A model generated the notes under the pieces. The model was not told the DNA's origin and made no database searches. It was given only the letters and a program-made list of their open reading frames with translations. Both the position numbers and the translations under genes were made by a program. From positions 1 through 61,856 of the forward strand of contig NZ_VIGC02000033.1 in assembly GCF_006569185.2 (NCBI RefSeq): DNA of 61,856 bases, read 5' to 3'. Positions 61,669 through 61,856 of this stretch are shown here, one piece after another. Positions within the stretch are counted from its first letter, which is position 1; the number at the start of each line of letters is the position of its first letter. The DNA comes from Litorilinea aerophila (lineage in GTDB: Bacteria; Chloroflexota; Anaerolineae; Caldilineales; Caldilineaceae).

Positions 61669-61771
61669 GCCGCCGGTTGGCCATAGTCGAGAGATAGAAC
61701 TGGTTGTAGCCCAGTTTGCATAGGGAACCGAGAGAAAGCTGGACAGAGAAAGAGCTGGAAGGAGAGAGACC

Positions 61772-61856
61772 ATGAAGCGCCTGAGCCTGAATCCCCGATG
61801 CGCCCGCCTGCTGGTGACGTTGGGTGCGTTGGCCCTGTACGTGTTGAGCGCCGGTG
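61772..61856 (+). CDS. Signal-peptide-like mini-peptide, copy 3 (cut by window end)
   Basis: The first 28 codons are present and match copy 2, including Cys10, and the same leader precedes the ATG. The window ends in the SAG part of the c-region, so the stop codon is outside. Further copies may follow. Confidence 0.8.
   Translation, partial: MKRLSLNPRCARLLVTLGALALYVLSAG

Larger units (their letters stand above)
61340..61856 (+). repeat. Tandem ~210-bp units each carrying a mini-peptide gene
   Basis: Start codons are at 61352, 61561 and 61772, spaced 209 and 211 bp apart. The coding part and the ribosome-binding leader are almost identical between copies; the stretch right after the stop (GCCGCCGGTTGG) is also kept. 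The middle of each spacer is diverged. Copies 2 and 3 share a longer leader with a near-duplicate AGAGAAAGCTGGA / AGAGAAAGAGCTGGA. The array runs off the window end. Confidence 0.95.

Noticed and set aside
61009-61773. A 254-residue minus-strand protein across the mini-peptide array
   Set aside because: It arises because the repeat is open on both strands, it has no binding site, and its repeats mirror the plus-strand peptide genes. Only the 3' fragment (61009-61268) is kept as a weak pseudogene call.

Overview
The window is a GC-rich bacterial chromosome segment with dense protein-coding content on both strands, no phage or insertion-sequence genes and no rRNA. Several features point to the Chloroflexota, probably a Caldilinea/Litorilinea-type lineage. 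These are long Pro/Thr linkers of the PTPTPT type joining membrane anchors to small outside domains, very large STAND-type regulators with a C-terminal SARP-like output, Tat/lipobox solute-binding proteins, and CUT1 sugar transporters that lack their own ATPase. This placement is an inference from style, not from a marker gene.

Layout. 1-1300: a 28-bp tandem repeat, two small unknown genes and a bidirectional terminator. 1331-5832 (minus): a protein with four cyclic-nucleotide-binding-like domains, a membrane span and an outside domain, followed by a lipoprotein that ends in what looks like the same outside domain. 6032-8697: tRNA-Leu(CAA), an ECF sigma factor and a membrane-anchored anti-sigma-like protein. 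8708-18000: housekeeping and repair genes (MutM, UvsE, Nudix and HAD hydrolases, an MBL hydrolase, PspC, DUF2071, DUF1361). 18125-26853: a Ca2+-type P-ATPase, a NarL-type two-component pair, an APH-like kinase, an APS kinase and a TrxR-like flavoprotein lacking CxxC. 26929-31048: phosphofructokinase and a likely lipid module (BtaA/DUF3419-like, phytol/dolichol-kinase-like, GNAT).

31082-45584 is a uronic-acid polysaccharide utilisation locus. It has two CUT1 importers, a LacI regulator with four recognisable operator-like sites in a divergent control region, a KduD-like SDR, a GH88 unsaturated glucuronyl hydrolase, a cytoplasmic heparinase II/III-type lyase and an aldo-keto reductase. The expected flow is import of oligosaccharides, cleavage by the lyase, release of the unsaturated uronate by GH88, and reduction by SDR/AKR. 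45594-51500 holds a PLP lyase and a Zn/Mn ABC importer in which both permeases carry a cytoplasmic winged-helix tail; a 20-bp palindrome lies just downstream of its promoter. 51806-57199 holds an HlyD/FtsX/LolD-type exporter and an iodotyrosine-deiodinase-like flavoprotein.

The most unusual part is the right end. A 1081-residue STAND/TPR/BTAD regulator (57656-60901) is followed by at least three tandem copies of a ~210-bp unit. Each copy encodes the same 35-residue signal-peptide-like peptide ending ASGG behind a strong ribosome binding site. The third copy runs off the window. TPR regulators plus multicopy secreted mini-peptides suggest an undescribed peptide-signalling or small-peptide system.
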